A DNA stretch of 64,000 nucleotides from CAYREX01 sp964423505 (GCA_964423505.1 CAYREX010000012.1:38744-102743), one strand, 5' to 3'. Shown: positions 54,540 to 63,895, counted from the first letter of the stretch. Numbers and translations are program-made. Notes: generated by a model from the letters alone, not told the origin.

Positions 54540-54654
54540 TTCCGCTGCCTTGCGCAGGTATTACATTCGGCGTGACCGTTGGACGGAACCGCCCCGTCAG
54601 GGGTTCGTTGCAGACGGGAAGAGCGGTAATGGTCCACCGACCGATGGAGGTCGT

Positions 54655-56454
54655 ATGAACACCAAGCTCGGCCAGCTCCTCCTCGACTCGGGCATCATCA
54701 CATCCGGGCAGCTGAAGAAGGCCCTGGAGCTCCAGTCGGACGAGGGAGGTAGGCTGGGATACCACCTGGTACAGATAAGCGCGGTCACGGAGGAGGACCT
54801 GAACAAGTTCCTGGCCAGGCAGCAGAGCATAGAGAGCTGCAACCTGGACGAGTCCGACATTCCCAGGGACGTGCTGGACCTCATCCCCTCCGAGATAGCG
54901 AGACGCTACGAGGTAGTGCCGCTCGAGAAGGACGGCAGGACCCTCGTCGTGGCCATGACCGACCCGCACAACCTCTTCGCCATAGACGACCTGAGGTTCT
55001 CGCTGGGGATGGAGGTGGAGCCGCACATCTGCGCCTCCAGCATGGTGAGGAGGGCACTCACCAAGTTCTACCCCGACGGCGAGGCCATAGTGCCGGTGAG
55101 CGAGGACATAGTCCCCGCCGCCGACGGCGAGACCTCCATAGTCGATGCGAGCAGGGGGGAGGGAGCCCCGCCGACCACAGACGAGGGCGTCGAGATGCTC
55201 ATCGGAGACGAGGTCTTCGAGTCGATGGTGGTGGACGAGGACGAGGAGGACGACTTCGACGAGGACGAGCTCTCCCTCGAGGTGGCCGACTCCCCGGTGG
55301 TCAAGCTCGTCAACAGCCTGATAGCCGACGCCGTCAGGAGGGGGGCCAGCGACATACACTTCGAGCCCTTCGAGCGGTTCGTCCGGGTAAGGTTCAGGAT
55401 AGACGGCGTCCTCCACGAGGTCATGAGGCCGAGCAGGCGCTACCGCTCCGCCATGGTCTCCAGGCTGAAGATATTGGGCGGTATGGACATCGCCGAGCAC
55501 AACCTGCCCCAGGACGGCAGGCAGAAGGTGAAGGTGGGCGAGCGCTTCGTCGACATGAGGCTCGCCACGCTCCCGACGCTGTTCGGCGAGAAGGTCGAGG
55601 TCAGGCTCCTCGACCGCTCCGCGGTCATCCTGGACCTCGAGAAGCTGGGCTTCGAGGAGGAGGCCCTCAAGCACTACCGCAAGTCCATCAAGAGGCCCTT
55701 CGGCATTGTGCTGGTCACCGGCCCCACCGGCTGCGGCAAGACCACGACGCTCTACTCCGCCCTGACGGAGCTGAACGACGTGGGTGTGAACATCATGACC
55801 GCCGAGAACCCGGTGGAGTTCAACCTGAAGGGCATCAACCAGGTCCAGATGAAGGAGGAGATAGGGCTCACCTTCGCGAACGCGCTCCGCGCCTACCTCC
55901 GGCAGGACCCTGACATCATCATGGTCGGCGAGATAAGGGACAAGGAGACCAGCGAGATAGCCATAAGGGCCGCCCTCACCGGCCACCTCGTCCTCTCCAC
56001 CACCCACACGAACGACGCCCCCAGCACCATCAACAGGCTGATAGACATCGGCACCGAGCCGTTCATGCTCAGCACCTCGCTCGTCTGCGTGGCCTCCCAG
56101 AGGCTCATCAGGAAGCTCTGCAACGAGTGCAAGACCGAGGTGCACGTGCCAGAGGAGGTTCTGGTCGAGGCGGAGGTCGACCCGGAGCGCTTCAAGGACG
56201 TGACCTTCTACGAGGGCACCGGCTGCTCCGCCTGCAACAACACCGGATACAGGGGCAGGACCGCCATATTCGAGGTGATGGTGGTGGACGAGGAGATACG
56301 GCAGCTCATCGAGAGCGACGCCAACAGCATCCAGATAGAGAAGGCCGCCCTCTCCAAGGGCATGGTAAACCTCAGGGAGGCGGCCCTGCGCAAGCTGGAG
56401 CGGGGGATAACCTCCCTCGAAGAGGTGGTCAAGGAGACCATCGCCAGCTTCTAG
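54655..56454 (+). CDS. pilB: Type IV pilus assembly ATPase PilB (first copy)
   Basis: ATG 54655 (GGAGG upstream) gives 599 aa. Residues about 1-150 are an MshEN/T2SSE N-domain (KLGQLLLDSGIITSGQLKKALE; LVVAMTDPHNLFAIDDLRF). An acidic linker (about 190-220, DEDEEDDFDEDE) leads to the ATPase with SDIHFEPF, Walker A GPTGCGKT (about 356-363), the Asp box, Walker B in IIMVGEIRDKET and the His box LVLSTTHTNDAP. Zinc-binding cysteines lie in CNEC and CSACNNTGYRGR. It powers pilus extension at the cytoplasmic face. A second PilB-type gene follows after 25 bases. Confidence 0.95.
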   Translation: MNTKLGQLLLDSGIITSGQLKKALELQSDEGGRLGYHLVQISAVTEEDLNKFLARQQSIESCNLDESDIPRDVLDLIPSEIARRYEVVPLEKDGRTLVVAMTDPHNLFAIDDLRFSLGMEVEPHICASSMVRRALTKFYPDGEAIVPVSEDIVPAADGETSIVDASRGEGAPPTTDEGVEMLIGDEVFESMVVDEDEEDDFDEDELSLEVADSPVVKLVNSLIADAVRRGASDIHFEPFERFVRVRFRIDGVLHEVMRPSRRYRSAMVSRLKILGGMDIAEHNLPQDGRQKVKVGERFVDMRLATLPTLFGEKVEVRLLDRSAVILDLEKLGFEEEALKHYRKSIKRPFGIVLVTGPTGCGKTTTLYSALTELNDVGVNIMTAENPVEFNLKGINQVQMKEEIGLTFANALRAYLRQDPDIIMVGEIRDKETSEIAIRAALTGHLVLSTTHTNDAPSTINRLIDIGTEPFMLSTSLVCVASQRLIRKLCNECKTEVHVPEEVLVEAEVDPERFKDVTFYEGTGCSACNNTGYRGRTAIFEVMVVDEEIRQLIESDANSIQIEKAALSKGMVNLREAALRKLERGITSLEEVVKETIASF

Positions 56455-56479
56455 CGCCCCAAGGAGGAGGTTTCCTCAC

Positions 56480-58291
56480 GTGCTGAGCAGGCTCGCCATG
56501 ATGCTCCTGGAGTCCGGCATGGTCACCCAGGACGAGATAGACTCCATCGAGGAGGAGCACGGCCCGGGCGAGATAGAGCTGGCCGACCAGCTCATCGCCT
56601 CCGGCGTAGTCCCCGAGGACCTGGTGACGGAGTTCCTGGCGGACATCTACTCGGTCGACCCGGTCTTCCTGAACGAGATCACCATAGACGAGGCAATCAG
56701 GGAGAGGCTGGACGAGCACCTGGCTCGAAGGCTCCTGCTGGTCCCCGTCAGGGAGGACGAGGAGTTCTTCTACGTGGGGATGGGGGCTCCCGGCGACCTC
56801 TACGCCATAGACGACGTCAAGTTCGCCGTGGGCAAGGAGGTGCTGCCCCTCGCCTCCGCCCCCTCTGCCGTGAGGAGGGCGCAGGACGACCTCTACGGCA
56901 AGGTGGACGACCTTGTCACCGTAGAGGACCAGCTGGAGGTCTACGACGAGGACGCCGACGACCTTGAGGTGGTGGAGAGCCTCGAGCCGGATGACGACGA
57001 GGACGCCGACTGGCTGGAGGAGAAGCTGGAGGAGGAGTACGCCGGCACCACCGACGGCCCCGTGGTCCGCTTCGTTGACGAGATGATAACCAGGGCTGTC
57101 CGCACTGAGGTGAGCGACATCCACGTCGAGCCCTACGAGAAGCATCTGAGGATACGCTACAGGAGGGACGGCACCTGCTTCGAGGTCAGGAGGCTGCCCA
57201 AGAAGGTCCAGCCGCAGATACTCAGCCGACTCAAGATAATGGCCAGGATGAACATAGCCGAGCGCCGCAAGACGCAGGACGGCAGGATAAAGGCCAAGGT
57301 CGACGGCAGGTGGATAGACTTCAGGGTAAGCGCCGTACCCACCGTCAACGGCGAGAAGATTGTGCTGCGTATCCTCGACAGGGGCAGCCTGGAGTTCGAC
57401 CTCAGGCAGCTCGGCTTCCCGGAGGACGCCCTCAAGGAATTCATGCGCGGCGTGAACTCCCCCTACGGCATCGTCCTGGTCACCGGGCCCACCGGCAGCG
57501 GCAAGACGACCACCCTCTACTCGGCGCTCAGCTCGCTGAACATCCCGGACGTGAACATCCACACGGCGGAGGAGCCGGTGGAGTACCACATAGAGGGCCT
57601 GACCCAGACGCAGATAGACTTCGCCATGGGTTACGATTTCGCCTCGGCTCTCCGGGCGATACTGAGGCAGGACCCGAACATCATCATGGTCGGGGAGATA
57701 AGGGACCTGGAGACGGCGACCATAGCGATAAAGGCGGCCCTCACCGGCCACCTGGTCTTCTCCACCATCCACACGAACGATGCCCCGAGCACGGTCAACA
57801 GGCTGGTGGACATCGGGATAAAGCCCTTCCTGGTGGCCTCCGCAGTAAGGACCATCATGGCCCAGAGGCTGGTGAAGAGGGTCTGCTCCAAATGCAAGCA
57901 GCCCCACGAGTGGTCGGACGAGGAGTACCTGAGCGCCGGGATAGACCCGGAGATGATGAGGGACTACACCACCTACAAGGGCATGGGCTGTCCCCACTGC
58001 ACCGGCTCCGGATATCGCGGACGCATCGGTCTGTACGAGGTCCTGTCGATTGACAAGAACGTCAGGCAGGCTATCATAGACAGGGCAACTGCGGGTCAGC
58101 TGAGGGTCATGGGCGTAAGGGGAGGAATGAGGACCCTCAGGATGGACGCCGTCAGAAAGCTGCAGGACGGCATAACCACGCTGGAAGAGGTCAAGAGGGT
58201 CACCGCCGAGGACGACCCGGAGGTCAGGGAGGCCGAGCTGGAGCGCAAGCGGATGTTGTCCGGCGGCAGAGTGGAGGGAAGAGCCACCTGA
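56480..58291 (+). CDS. pilB: Type IV pilus assembly ATPase PilB (second copy)
   Basis: GTG 56480 with AAGGAGGAGG upstream gives 603 aa. Domain order is the same as in the first copy: N-domain (about 1-150), an acidic linker (about 150-190, DEDADDLEVVESLEPDDDED), ATPase with SDIHVEPY, Walker A GPTGSGKT (about 336), IIMVGEIRDLET, LVFSTIHTNDAP and zinc cysteines CSKC and CPHCTGSGYRGR. It differs enough from copy 1 to be an old duplication. All catalytic motifs are intact, so both should hydrolyse ATP, either as a mixed motor or in two pilus systems. The stop overlaps pilT by one base. Confidence 0.95.
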   Translation: MLSRLAMMLLESGMVTQDEIDSIEEEHGPGEIELADQLIASGVVPEDLVTEFLADIYSVDPVFLNEITIDEAIRERLDEHLARRLLLVPVREDEEFFYVGMGAPGDLYAIDDVKFAVGKEVLPLASAPSAVRRAQDDLYGKVDDLVTVEDQLEVYDEDADDLEVVESLEPDDDEDADWLEEKLEEEYAGTTDGPVVRFVDEMITRAVRTEVSDIHVEPYEKHLRIRYRRDGTCFEVRRLPKKVQPQILSRLKIMARMNIAERRKTQDGRIKAKVDGRWIDFRVSAVPTVNGEKIVLRILDRGSLEFDLRQLGFPEDALKEFMRGVNSPYGIVLVTGPTGSGKTTTLYSALSSLNIPDVNIHTAEEPVEYHIEGLTQTQIDFAMGYDFASALRAILRQDPNIIMVGEIRDLETATIAIKAALTGHLVFSTIHTNDAPSTVNRLVDIGIKPFLVASAVRTIMAQRLVKRVCSKCKQPHEWSDEEYLSAGIDPEMMRDYTTYKGMGCPHCTGSGYRGRIGLYEVLSIDKNVRQAIIDRATAGQLRVMGVRGGMRTLRMDAVRKLQDGITTLEEVKRVTAEDDPEVREAELERKRMLSGGRVEGRAT

Positions 58292-59361
58292 TGGTAATAA
58301 AGACGCTTCTAAAGGAGATGATGGAGAGACGGTCCACCGACCTCCACCTGACGGTCGGGGCGCCTCCGGTTATCAGGGTGGACGGCGAGCTGGAGCGGAT
58401 GGAGTACGACCCGCTCACCGCCCAGGACACCCAGAACCTCGTTTACAGCCTGCTGAAGGACGAGCAGAAGAAGCGCTTCGAGCTGGAGAAGGAGCTGGAC
58501 TTCGCCTTCGGTATAAAGGGGCTCTCCCGGTTCAGGGCGAACGTCTTCCTCCAGCGCAGCTGCGTCGCATGCGCAATCAGGTCCATCCCCCACGAGATAC
58601 TGAGCTTCGACGAGCTCGGGCTCCCTCCGGCGGTGAACATCCTGGCGGAGAAGCGGCAGGGTCTCATACTGGTCACCGGCCCGACCGGCTGCGGCAAGTC
58701 CACCACGCTGGCCTCGATAGTCCGCAAGGTGAACGCCAGCAGGCACTGCCACATCATCACGGTGGAGGACCCCATCGAGTACGTCCACCATCACGACAAG
58801 GGCATCGTCAACCAGAGGGAGATAGGGCAGGACACGAAGTCCTTCCGCGCATCCCTCCGGTACGTCCTCAGGCAGGACCCGGACGTGGTGCTCATAGGCG
58901 AGATGCGGGACCAGGAGACGATGCAGGTCGCACTGAACATCGCGGAGACCGGCCACCTGACCATGGCCACGCTCCACACCAACTCCACGTACGAGTCCAT
59001 CAACAGGATAATCGATACCTTCCCCGCAGAGAGCCAGGACCAGGTGCGCAGCCAGCTCTCCTTCGTCACTCTGGGCGTCATCACCCAGCAGCTGGTCCCG
59101 AGGGCCAGGGGGACCGGCAGGGTCCTCGCATCGGAGGTCCTGGTCTGCACAGGGGCGGTGAGGGCCACCATAAGGACCGACAAGCTCCACCAGATTTACG
59201 GCATCATGCAGGCCGGACAGAAGCACGGCATGCAGACCATGAACCAGTCCCTCTACAACCTCTACACGCGGAAGGAGATAACGAGGGAGGTCGCCCTGGA
59301 GCGGTCGCACAAGCCACTCGAGCTGGAGCAGATGATCGTCACGGGGCGGGACATACTCTAG
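58291..59361 (+). CDS. pilT: Pilus retraction ATPase PilT
   Basis: This 356-aa hexameric ATPase lacks the long N-domain and zinc motif of PilB. STDLHLTVGAPPVIRVDGEL at the start, Walker A GPTGCGKS (about 131-138), EDPIEYVHHHDKGIVNQREIG, Walker B in DVVLIGEMRDQET, and HLTMATLHTNSTYESINRIIDTFP are typical of PilT/PilU. The AIRSIP-type segment is present (CAIRSIPHEI), but the C-terminal AIRNLIRE retraction motif is changed to VRATIRTDKLHQIYGIMQAG, an accepted variant. It drives pilus retraction, hence twitching or DNA uptake. Confidence 0.95.
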   Translation: MVIKTLLKEMMERRSTDLHLTVGAPPVIRVDGELERMEYDPLTAQDTQNLVYSLLKDEQKKRFELEKELDFAFGIKGLSRFRANVFLQRSCVACAIRSIPHEILSFDELGLPPAVNILAEKRQGLILVTGPTGCGKSTTLASIVRKVNASRHCHIITVEDPIEYVHHHDKGIVNQREIGQDTKSFRASLRYVLRQDPDVVLIGEMRDQETMQVALNIAETGHLTMATLHTNSTYESINRIIDTFPAESQDQVRSQLSFVTLGVITQQLVPRARGTGRVLASEVLVCTGAVRATIRTDKLHQIYGIMQAGQKHGMQTMNQSLYNLYTRKEITREVALERSHKPLELEQMIVTGRDIL

Positions 59362-59376
59362 AGTCTGGAGGCGGAC

Positions 59377-60585
59377 ATGCCTGAATTCCTGTGGCAGGGT
59401 ACCAACAAGGCGGGGCGGGACCTCTCCGGCAAGATTTCCGCCGCCACCAAGGCCGAGGCGGAGGACCTCCTCGCCAGGAGGGGCGTGACCGTCACGAAGG
59501 TACGGAGCAAGGGGCTGAACCTCGACGCTCTCGGCACCATCGGGACGGGCATAAAGGACAAGGACCTGGCCGCGTTCACCAGGCAGTTCGCCACCATGAT
59601 CAACGCCGGTCTCCCCCTCGTGAAGTGCCTGCAGATACTTAGCCGCCAGCAGAGCAACAAGATATTCGCGGAAGCCATCGCCGAGATAAACAACGACGTC
59701 GAGAAGGGCGGCACCCTGGCGGATGCCCTGGGGAAGCACGACAAGATATTCTCGGACCTGTACGTGAACATGGTCTCCGCCGGCGAGCAGGGAGGTATAC
59801 TCGACACCATCCTGAACAGGCTCGCCACGCATCTGGAGAAGCAGGCCTCGCTCAGGGCGAAGGTCAAGACCGCCATGATGTACCCGGCGGTGGTCATGGT
59901 CGTGGTCGTGGTGGTCGTTCTGGCCCTGCTGATGTTCGTCATCCCCATCTTCCAGCAGATGTTCGAAGACATAGGAGGCGAGCTGCCCGCCCCGACCCAG
60001 TTCGTGGTCAGCCTCTCGGAGTTCGTGCAGAACTACTTCCTGCTTATCATCCTGGGAGTCGTGGCCGTAATCGTCGCCTACAAGGCCTACTACAAGACGG
60101 ACAGCGGCGAGAAGATAATCGACTCGGTCAAGCTGAAGATGCCCATCTTCGGGGCTCTCACGCAGAAGATGGCCATAGCCAGGTTTACCAGGACCCTCGG
60201 CACCCTGATCTCCTCGGGCGTCGCGATACTGGACGGCCTCAGCATAACCGCCAAGACGTCGGGCAACCGCATAGTGTCGGATGCCATCATGGACGCCAGG
60301 GTGAGCATCTCCGGCGGCGAGAACATCGCCACGCCCCTCGAGCAGTGCGGCGTCTTCCCGGGCATGGTCACCCAGATGATAGCCGTCGGCGAGGAGACCG
60401 GCGGACTGGACACCATGCTCATGAAGGTCGCCGACTTCTACGAGGAGGAGGTCGACACCGCGGTGGGCGGTCTGACCGCCACCCTCGAGCCGATAATGAT
60501 AGTCGTGCTGGGCCTCATAGTCGGAGGCATAGTCATCTCCATGTACCTGCCCATCTTCGACCTCATCGGCACGGTCGGGCAGTAG
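59377..60585 (+). CDS. pilC: Type IV pilus inner-membrane platform protein PilC
   Basis: This 402-aa GspF-family protein has two repeated GspF domains: KDLAAFTRQFATMINAGLPLVKCLQIL, and later ARFTRTLGTLISSGVAILDGLSI. Each is followed by membrane helices (VVMVVVVVVVLALLMFVIPIF, LLIILGVVAVIVAYKA, PIMIVVLGLIVGGIVISMYLPIF). It couples the PilB/PilT motors to pilin insertion or removal. It begins FLWQGTNKAGRDLSGKI, the normal opening, 15 bases after pilT. Confidence 0.95.
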   Translation: MPEFLWQGTNKAGRDLSGKISAATKAEAEDLLARRGVTVTKVRSKGLNLDALGTIGTGIKDKDLAAFTRQFATMINAGLPLVKCLQILSRQQSNKIFAEAIAEINNDVEKGGTLADALGKHDKIFSDLYVNMVSAGEQGGILDTILNRLATHLEKQASLRAKVKTAMMYPAVVMVVVVVVVLALLMFVIPIFQQMFEDIGGELPAPTQFVVSLSEFVQNYFLLIILGVVAVIVAYKAYYKTDSGEKIIDSVKLKMPIFGALTQKMAIARFTRTLGTLISSGVAILDGLSITAKTSGNRIVSDAIMDARVSISGGENIATPLEQCGVFPGMVTQMIAVGEETGGLDTMLMKVADFYEEEVDTAVGGLTATLEPIMIVVLGLIVGGIVISMYLPIFDLIGTVGQ

Positions 60586-60597
60586 GAGGACCGACGA

Positions 60598-62259
60598 ACG
60601 GCCCGCAGCGGTAGCTTCCTCCTGACCGAGAGGCGCCTCGCCTGGCTGTGGGTGGGGCGCCTCATCGTGTTCGGGGGGATGGTGGTCCTCGGGATCATCT
60701 TCCTCTCGTGGGAACGGGTCGGACGGGTCTACCTGGCGGTGGGAGTGGCCGTGGTGGTCACGGTGCTCCTGGAGAGGCTCTACAGGAGCCTTCACCCCGG
60801 CCGGGACTGGATGACCTGGGCCATCTTCGTGATGGACTCGCTCCTGGCCGCCGCTCTGGTCCAGATGGCCGGCGGCTTCGACGGACCGTTCGCCATCCTC
60901 TTCTTCGTGCACACCTTCGCCGCGGGAGCCTTCCTCGGCGTCCGCGGCGGCGTGACCATCGCCATAGTCGACTCCCTGGTCATAGCCGGCCTGGGGGTGG
61001 TGACGGTCTTCGGATGGACCACTGCCATAGGCAGCCCCATAGGCAAGCTGCTGGACACCATGACCACCGAGGTCTCAATCCAGTACGTCAGCCTGCTGGT
61101 GATGATAGACGCCGGCTTCCTGATGATTGCCGGCCTCGTTGCCGGCTACCTTGCCGAGCACCTGAGCTTCGAGAAGGGCAGGGTGGAGATCGCCCTGCGG
61201 GAGCTGAGCGAGACCAGGGCGCTCTCCCGCGAGGTGCTGGAGAGCCTCTCCGACGGCGTCCTGGTGATAGACGTCGACGGCAGGCCGATGAGCCTGAACA
61301 GGGCGGGACGGGAGATGCTCGGCCTGGGCCAGGGGTGGCGTGAGGAGGCGGCGGACACGGACGTGTACACCCTGCTCCGGGAGTTCATGACCACCGGCGG
61401 CATGCAGCCGGTAGTGGACATAAGCCATGAGGAGAGGGTGCTGGAGTGCCGGATGAGCATGCTCCGTGACGAGACCGGCAGCACCGCGGGCGCCCTCGTG
61501 TCGTTCACGGACATAACCGAGACCATCGAGCTGAAGGAGAGGCTCCAGGAGCAGGAGAAGCTGGCCGTCGTGGGCAGGCTCTCGAGCACCCTCGCCCACG
61601 AGATCAGAAACCCGCTCGCCTCGATGAACGGCGCCGCCCACGTTCTTCGCATGGGCTCTCTCGACTGGGAGAAGTCCGAGAGGATGACCGAGCTGATAAG
61701 CAGGCAGGCCCGGCGCATCTCCGAGATAATCGAGGGCTACCTCGAGCTCTCCAGGAGCAGGAAGACCTCCTACAGCGAGCCGGTCTCCCTGGAATCGGTG
61801 GTCCGCGAGGCGGTGGATGTCGCAAGGCAGGGCTTCTGCTGGCAGACGGAGATAGAGCTGCGGCTCCGGGGCAGCTTCGTGATAATCGGCAGCCAGGCCA
61901 GGCTGGTCCAGCTCCTCACCAACCTGCTCCGCAACTCCACCGAGGCCCTGGACGACAGGGAGGACGGGAAGATAGTCATCACCCTGGAGCGGAGCGACGT
62001 CGCCCGCTTCGCCAGGCTGGGCGTCTCCGACAACGGGCCGGGCATACGGGACGAGGTGGCGGTGAGGGTTCAGGACCCCTTCTTCACGACGAAGGAGGAG
62101 GGGACCGGCCTGGGCCTCTACGTCGCCCGCAGGGTGGTGGACGACCACAACGGCAAGATGAGGATAGACAGCGTCCCCGGAGGGGGCACCACGGTTACCG
62201 TGGAGCTGCCCCTGGCGCCGGCGGACGTCTCCACCGGGCACATCGGAGGTAACGGATGA
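60598..62259 (+). CDS. pilS: Sensor histidine kinase PilS, probable non-canonical start
   Basis: About 553 aa. The protein has six hydrophobic segments (residues about 20-190), a PAS-like domain (about 205-310, VLESLSDGVLVIDVDGRPMSLNRAG), the H-box LSSTLAHEIRNPLASMNGA with the phosphorylated histidine, and an ATP-binding domain with NLLRNSTEAL, SDNGPGI and GTGLGLYVARRVV. PilS opens with R-R-L-x-W-L-x-x-x-R-L; that segment (ERRLAWLWVGRL) lies before the first GTG (60652), so that start would truncate it. ACG 60598 has AGGAGG eight bases upstream and is the best-placed start; an undetected indel is the alternative. It signals to PilR, overlapping by ATGA. Confidence 0.85.
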   Translation, partial: TARSGSFLLTERRLAWLWVGRLIVFGGMVVLGIIFLSWERVGRVYLAVGVAVVVTVLLERLYRSLHPGRDWMTWAIFVMDSLLAAALVQMAGGFDGPFAILFFVHTFAAGAFLGVRGGVTIAIVDSLVIAGLGVVTVFGWTTAIGSPIGKLLDTMTTEVSIQYVSLLVMIDAGFLMIAGLVAGYLAEHLSFEKGRVEIALRELSETRALSREVLESLSDGVLVIDVDGRPMSLNRAGREMLGLGQGWREEAADTDVYTLLREFMTTGGMQPVVDISHEERVLECRMSMLRDETGSTAGALVSFTDITETIELKERLQEQEKLAVVGRLSSTLAHEIRNPLASMNGAAHVLRMGSLDWEKSERMTELISRQARRISEIIEGYLELSRSRKTSYSEPVSLESVVREAVDVARQGFCWQTEIELRLRGSFVIIGSQARLVQLLTNLLRNSTEALDDREDGKIVITLERSDVARFARLGVSDNGPGIRDEVAVRVQDPFFTTKEEGTGLGLYVARRVVDDHNGKMRIDSVPGGGTTVTVELPLAPADVSTGHIGGNG

Positions 62260-63677
62260 CCGAGCAGCTCCGGCTCATGATAGTCGACGACGAGAAGCCC
62301 ATGCTGGAGTGGCTCTCGATACTCCTGGAGCAGCACGGCTACGACGTGAGCTGCTACTCCCGGGGGGAGGACGCCCTGCGGGCCGCGATGCCGGACCCGC
62401 CGGACGTGGCGGTGGTGGACGTCAAGATGCCGGGGATGAGCGGCCTGGAGTTGCTGGAGAAGCTCCGCGAGCGCTCGCAGGACATCATCGGCATAGTCAT
62501 GACCGCCTTCTCCAGCGTCGACTCCGCGGTGGACGCCATCCGCAAGGGTGCCTCCGACTACCTCATCAAGCCGTTCGAGGTGGACCAGCTGCTGGTGGCC
62601 ATTGAGAAGGCGCAGGGCGAGAGGATCCTGAGGCGGGAGAACCGCGACCTACGCCAGAAGGTCAGGACCCACTTCTCCATGAAGGGCATAATCGGCAAGT
62701 CCAGGCCGATGGTCGACCTGCTGGAGAAGGTACGTATGGTGGCCGACAAGGAGAGCACCGTGCTGATAAGCGGGGAGAGCGGCACCGGCAAGGAGCTGAT
62801 CGCCCGGGCCCTCCACTATCACAGCAGCCGCTCGGACCGGCCCTTCCTCGGCGTCAACTGCGGCAGCTTCTCCCGCAACCTGCTGGAGAGCGAGCTGTTC
62901 GGCCACGTGAAGGGCTCCTTCACCGGCGCCCACCGGGACAAGGAGGGGCTGCTGGTCGCCGCCAGCGGGGGCACATTCTTCCTCGACGAGGTGGGCGAGC
63001 TGGACCGGGAGCTGCAGGTCAAGCTGCTCCGCGCCCTGCAGGAGCGCCAGGTACTTCCCGTGGGCGGGACGAAGCACATCCCGTTCGACGCACGCCTGGT
63101 GGCGGCCACCAACGCCGACCTGAAGTCCATGGTCGACGGAGGCGACTTCAGGACCGACCTCTACTACAGGCTGAACGTCATCCCGCTCCACGTCCCGCCG
63201 CTCCGGGAGAGGCGCTCCGACGTACCTCTCCTCGTGGAGAAGTTCCTCGAGGACTTCGCCAGGGAGAACGGCGTCGGCGCCAGGACCGTAACCGACGAGG
63301 CCATGGACGTCCTGAAAGGCTACGACTGGCCCGGCAACGTCAGGGAGCTGGAGAACGTGATAGAGAGGGTCTGCGTCATGTCCGGCGGCAGCGCCATCGA
63401 CATCCCGGACCTCCCGGACTTCCTGACGGAGGAGGTCCATCCGTCCGGGGAGGAGCCGGAGGAGGAGGCCGCCCCCGCGCGTACGCATGGAGCGCTCAAG
63501 GGGGACGGCGAGCCGCCCACCCTGCAGGAGATAGAGAAGGCCTACACCATGTACGTGCTGGAGCACAGGGCCGGGGGCCAGAAGCGCCTGGCCGCGAAGC
63601 TCCTCGGCATAAACGAGAGCACACTGCACCGCCGCCTGGAGCGGTACGCCAGGGACGGCACGGAGAGCGGGGGATGA
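62256..63677 (+). CDS. pilR: Sigma-54 response regulator PilR
   Basis: This 473-aa NtrC-family activator has a receiver domain with Asp55 in VVDVKMPGMSG and a conserved Lys in YLIKPF. The AAA+ domain has Walker A GESGTGKE, the sigma-54 contact loop GSFTGA (in GHVKGSFTGAHRDKEG), Walker B GGTFFLDEVGEL and DLYYRLNVIPLHVPPLRER. A Fis-type helix-turn-helix closes the protein (GGQKRLAAKLLGINESTLHRRLERY). The kinase gene upstream overlaps it by four bases. Targets in the window are likely pilA (promoter at 63818) and the giant-prepilin operon (promoter at 961). Confidence 0.95.
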   Translation: MTEQLRLMIVDDEKPMLEWLSILLEQHGYDVSCYSRGEDALRAAMPDPPDVAVVDVKMPGMSGLELLEKLRERSQDIIGIVMTAFSSVDSAVDAIRKGASDYLIKPFEVDQLLVAIEKAQGERILRRENRDLRQKVRTHFSMKGIIGKSRPMVDLLEKVRMVADKESTVLISGESGTGKELIARALHYHSSRSDRPFLGVNCGSFSRNLLESELFGHVKGSFTGAHRDKEGLLVAASGGTFFLDEVGELDRELQVKLLRALQERQVLPVGGTKHIPFDARLVAATNADLKSMVDGGDFRTDLYYRLNVIPLHVPPLRERRSDVPLLVEKFLEDFARENGVGARTVTDEAMDVLKGYDWPGNVRELENVIERVCVMSGGSAIDIPDLPDFLTEEVHPSGEEPEEEAAPARTHGALKGDGEPPTLQEIEKAYTMYVLEHRAGGQKRLAAKLLGINESTLHRRLERYARDGTESGG

Positions 63678-63684
63678 CCGACTG

Positions 63685-63722
63685 CCGGGCGAACCGCCCG
63701 GTCCAGCTTGCGCTATGCAAGC
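63685..63722 (+). terminator. Tandem hairpins after pilR
   Basis: CCGGGCG-AAC-CGCCCGG (63685-63701) and GCTTGC-GCTAT-GCAAGC (63706-63722) lie just after the pilR stop. Neither has a T-run, but the pair plausibly separates pilR from pilA transcription. Confidence 0.5.
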
Positions 63723-63817
63723 CGCTCTCCCCGGGGGTGGTGCGGCCGGTGGCCACAGACCGCCGAACATGCCTGAATGCGGGTTCTTTAGAAACAGTAA
63801 AATGTACTATCTCCCGT

Positions 63818-63834
63818 TTGGCAAGGATGATGCT
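63818..63834 (+). promoter_or_regulatory. Sigma-54 (-24/-12) promoter of pilA
   Basis: TTGGCAAGGATGATGCT has GG at 63820-63821 and GC at 63832-63833, ten bases apart, with TGGCA and TGCT in place. The start would be near 63845, about 50 bases before pilA. An AT-rich stretch with small dyads (TTCT-TT-AGAA at 63784-63793) lies upstream and may hold PilR sites. Confidence 0.75.
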
Positions 63835-63895
63835 TCTCATAGTATCAGAACTGCAAATGGTGCAGTCGAACCCCAAACCGGAAAGAGGGAGAAGG

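Noticed and set aside
54489..54654. Sigma-54 promoter before pilB
   Set aside because: CTGGTCAAGCAATCCTGCT has GG and GC 12 bases apart, not ten, so a sigma-70 reading was preferred.
58309..60912. 867-aa open frame on the minus strand across pilT and pilC
   Set aside because: Shadow of well-recognised pilus genes; composition rich in His, Gly, Val and Asp with no folds.
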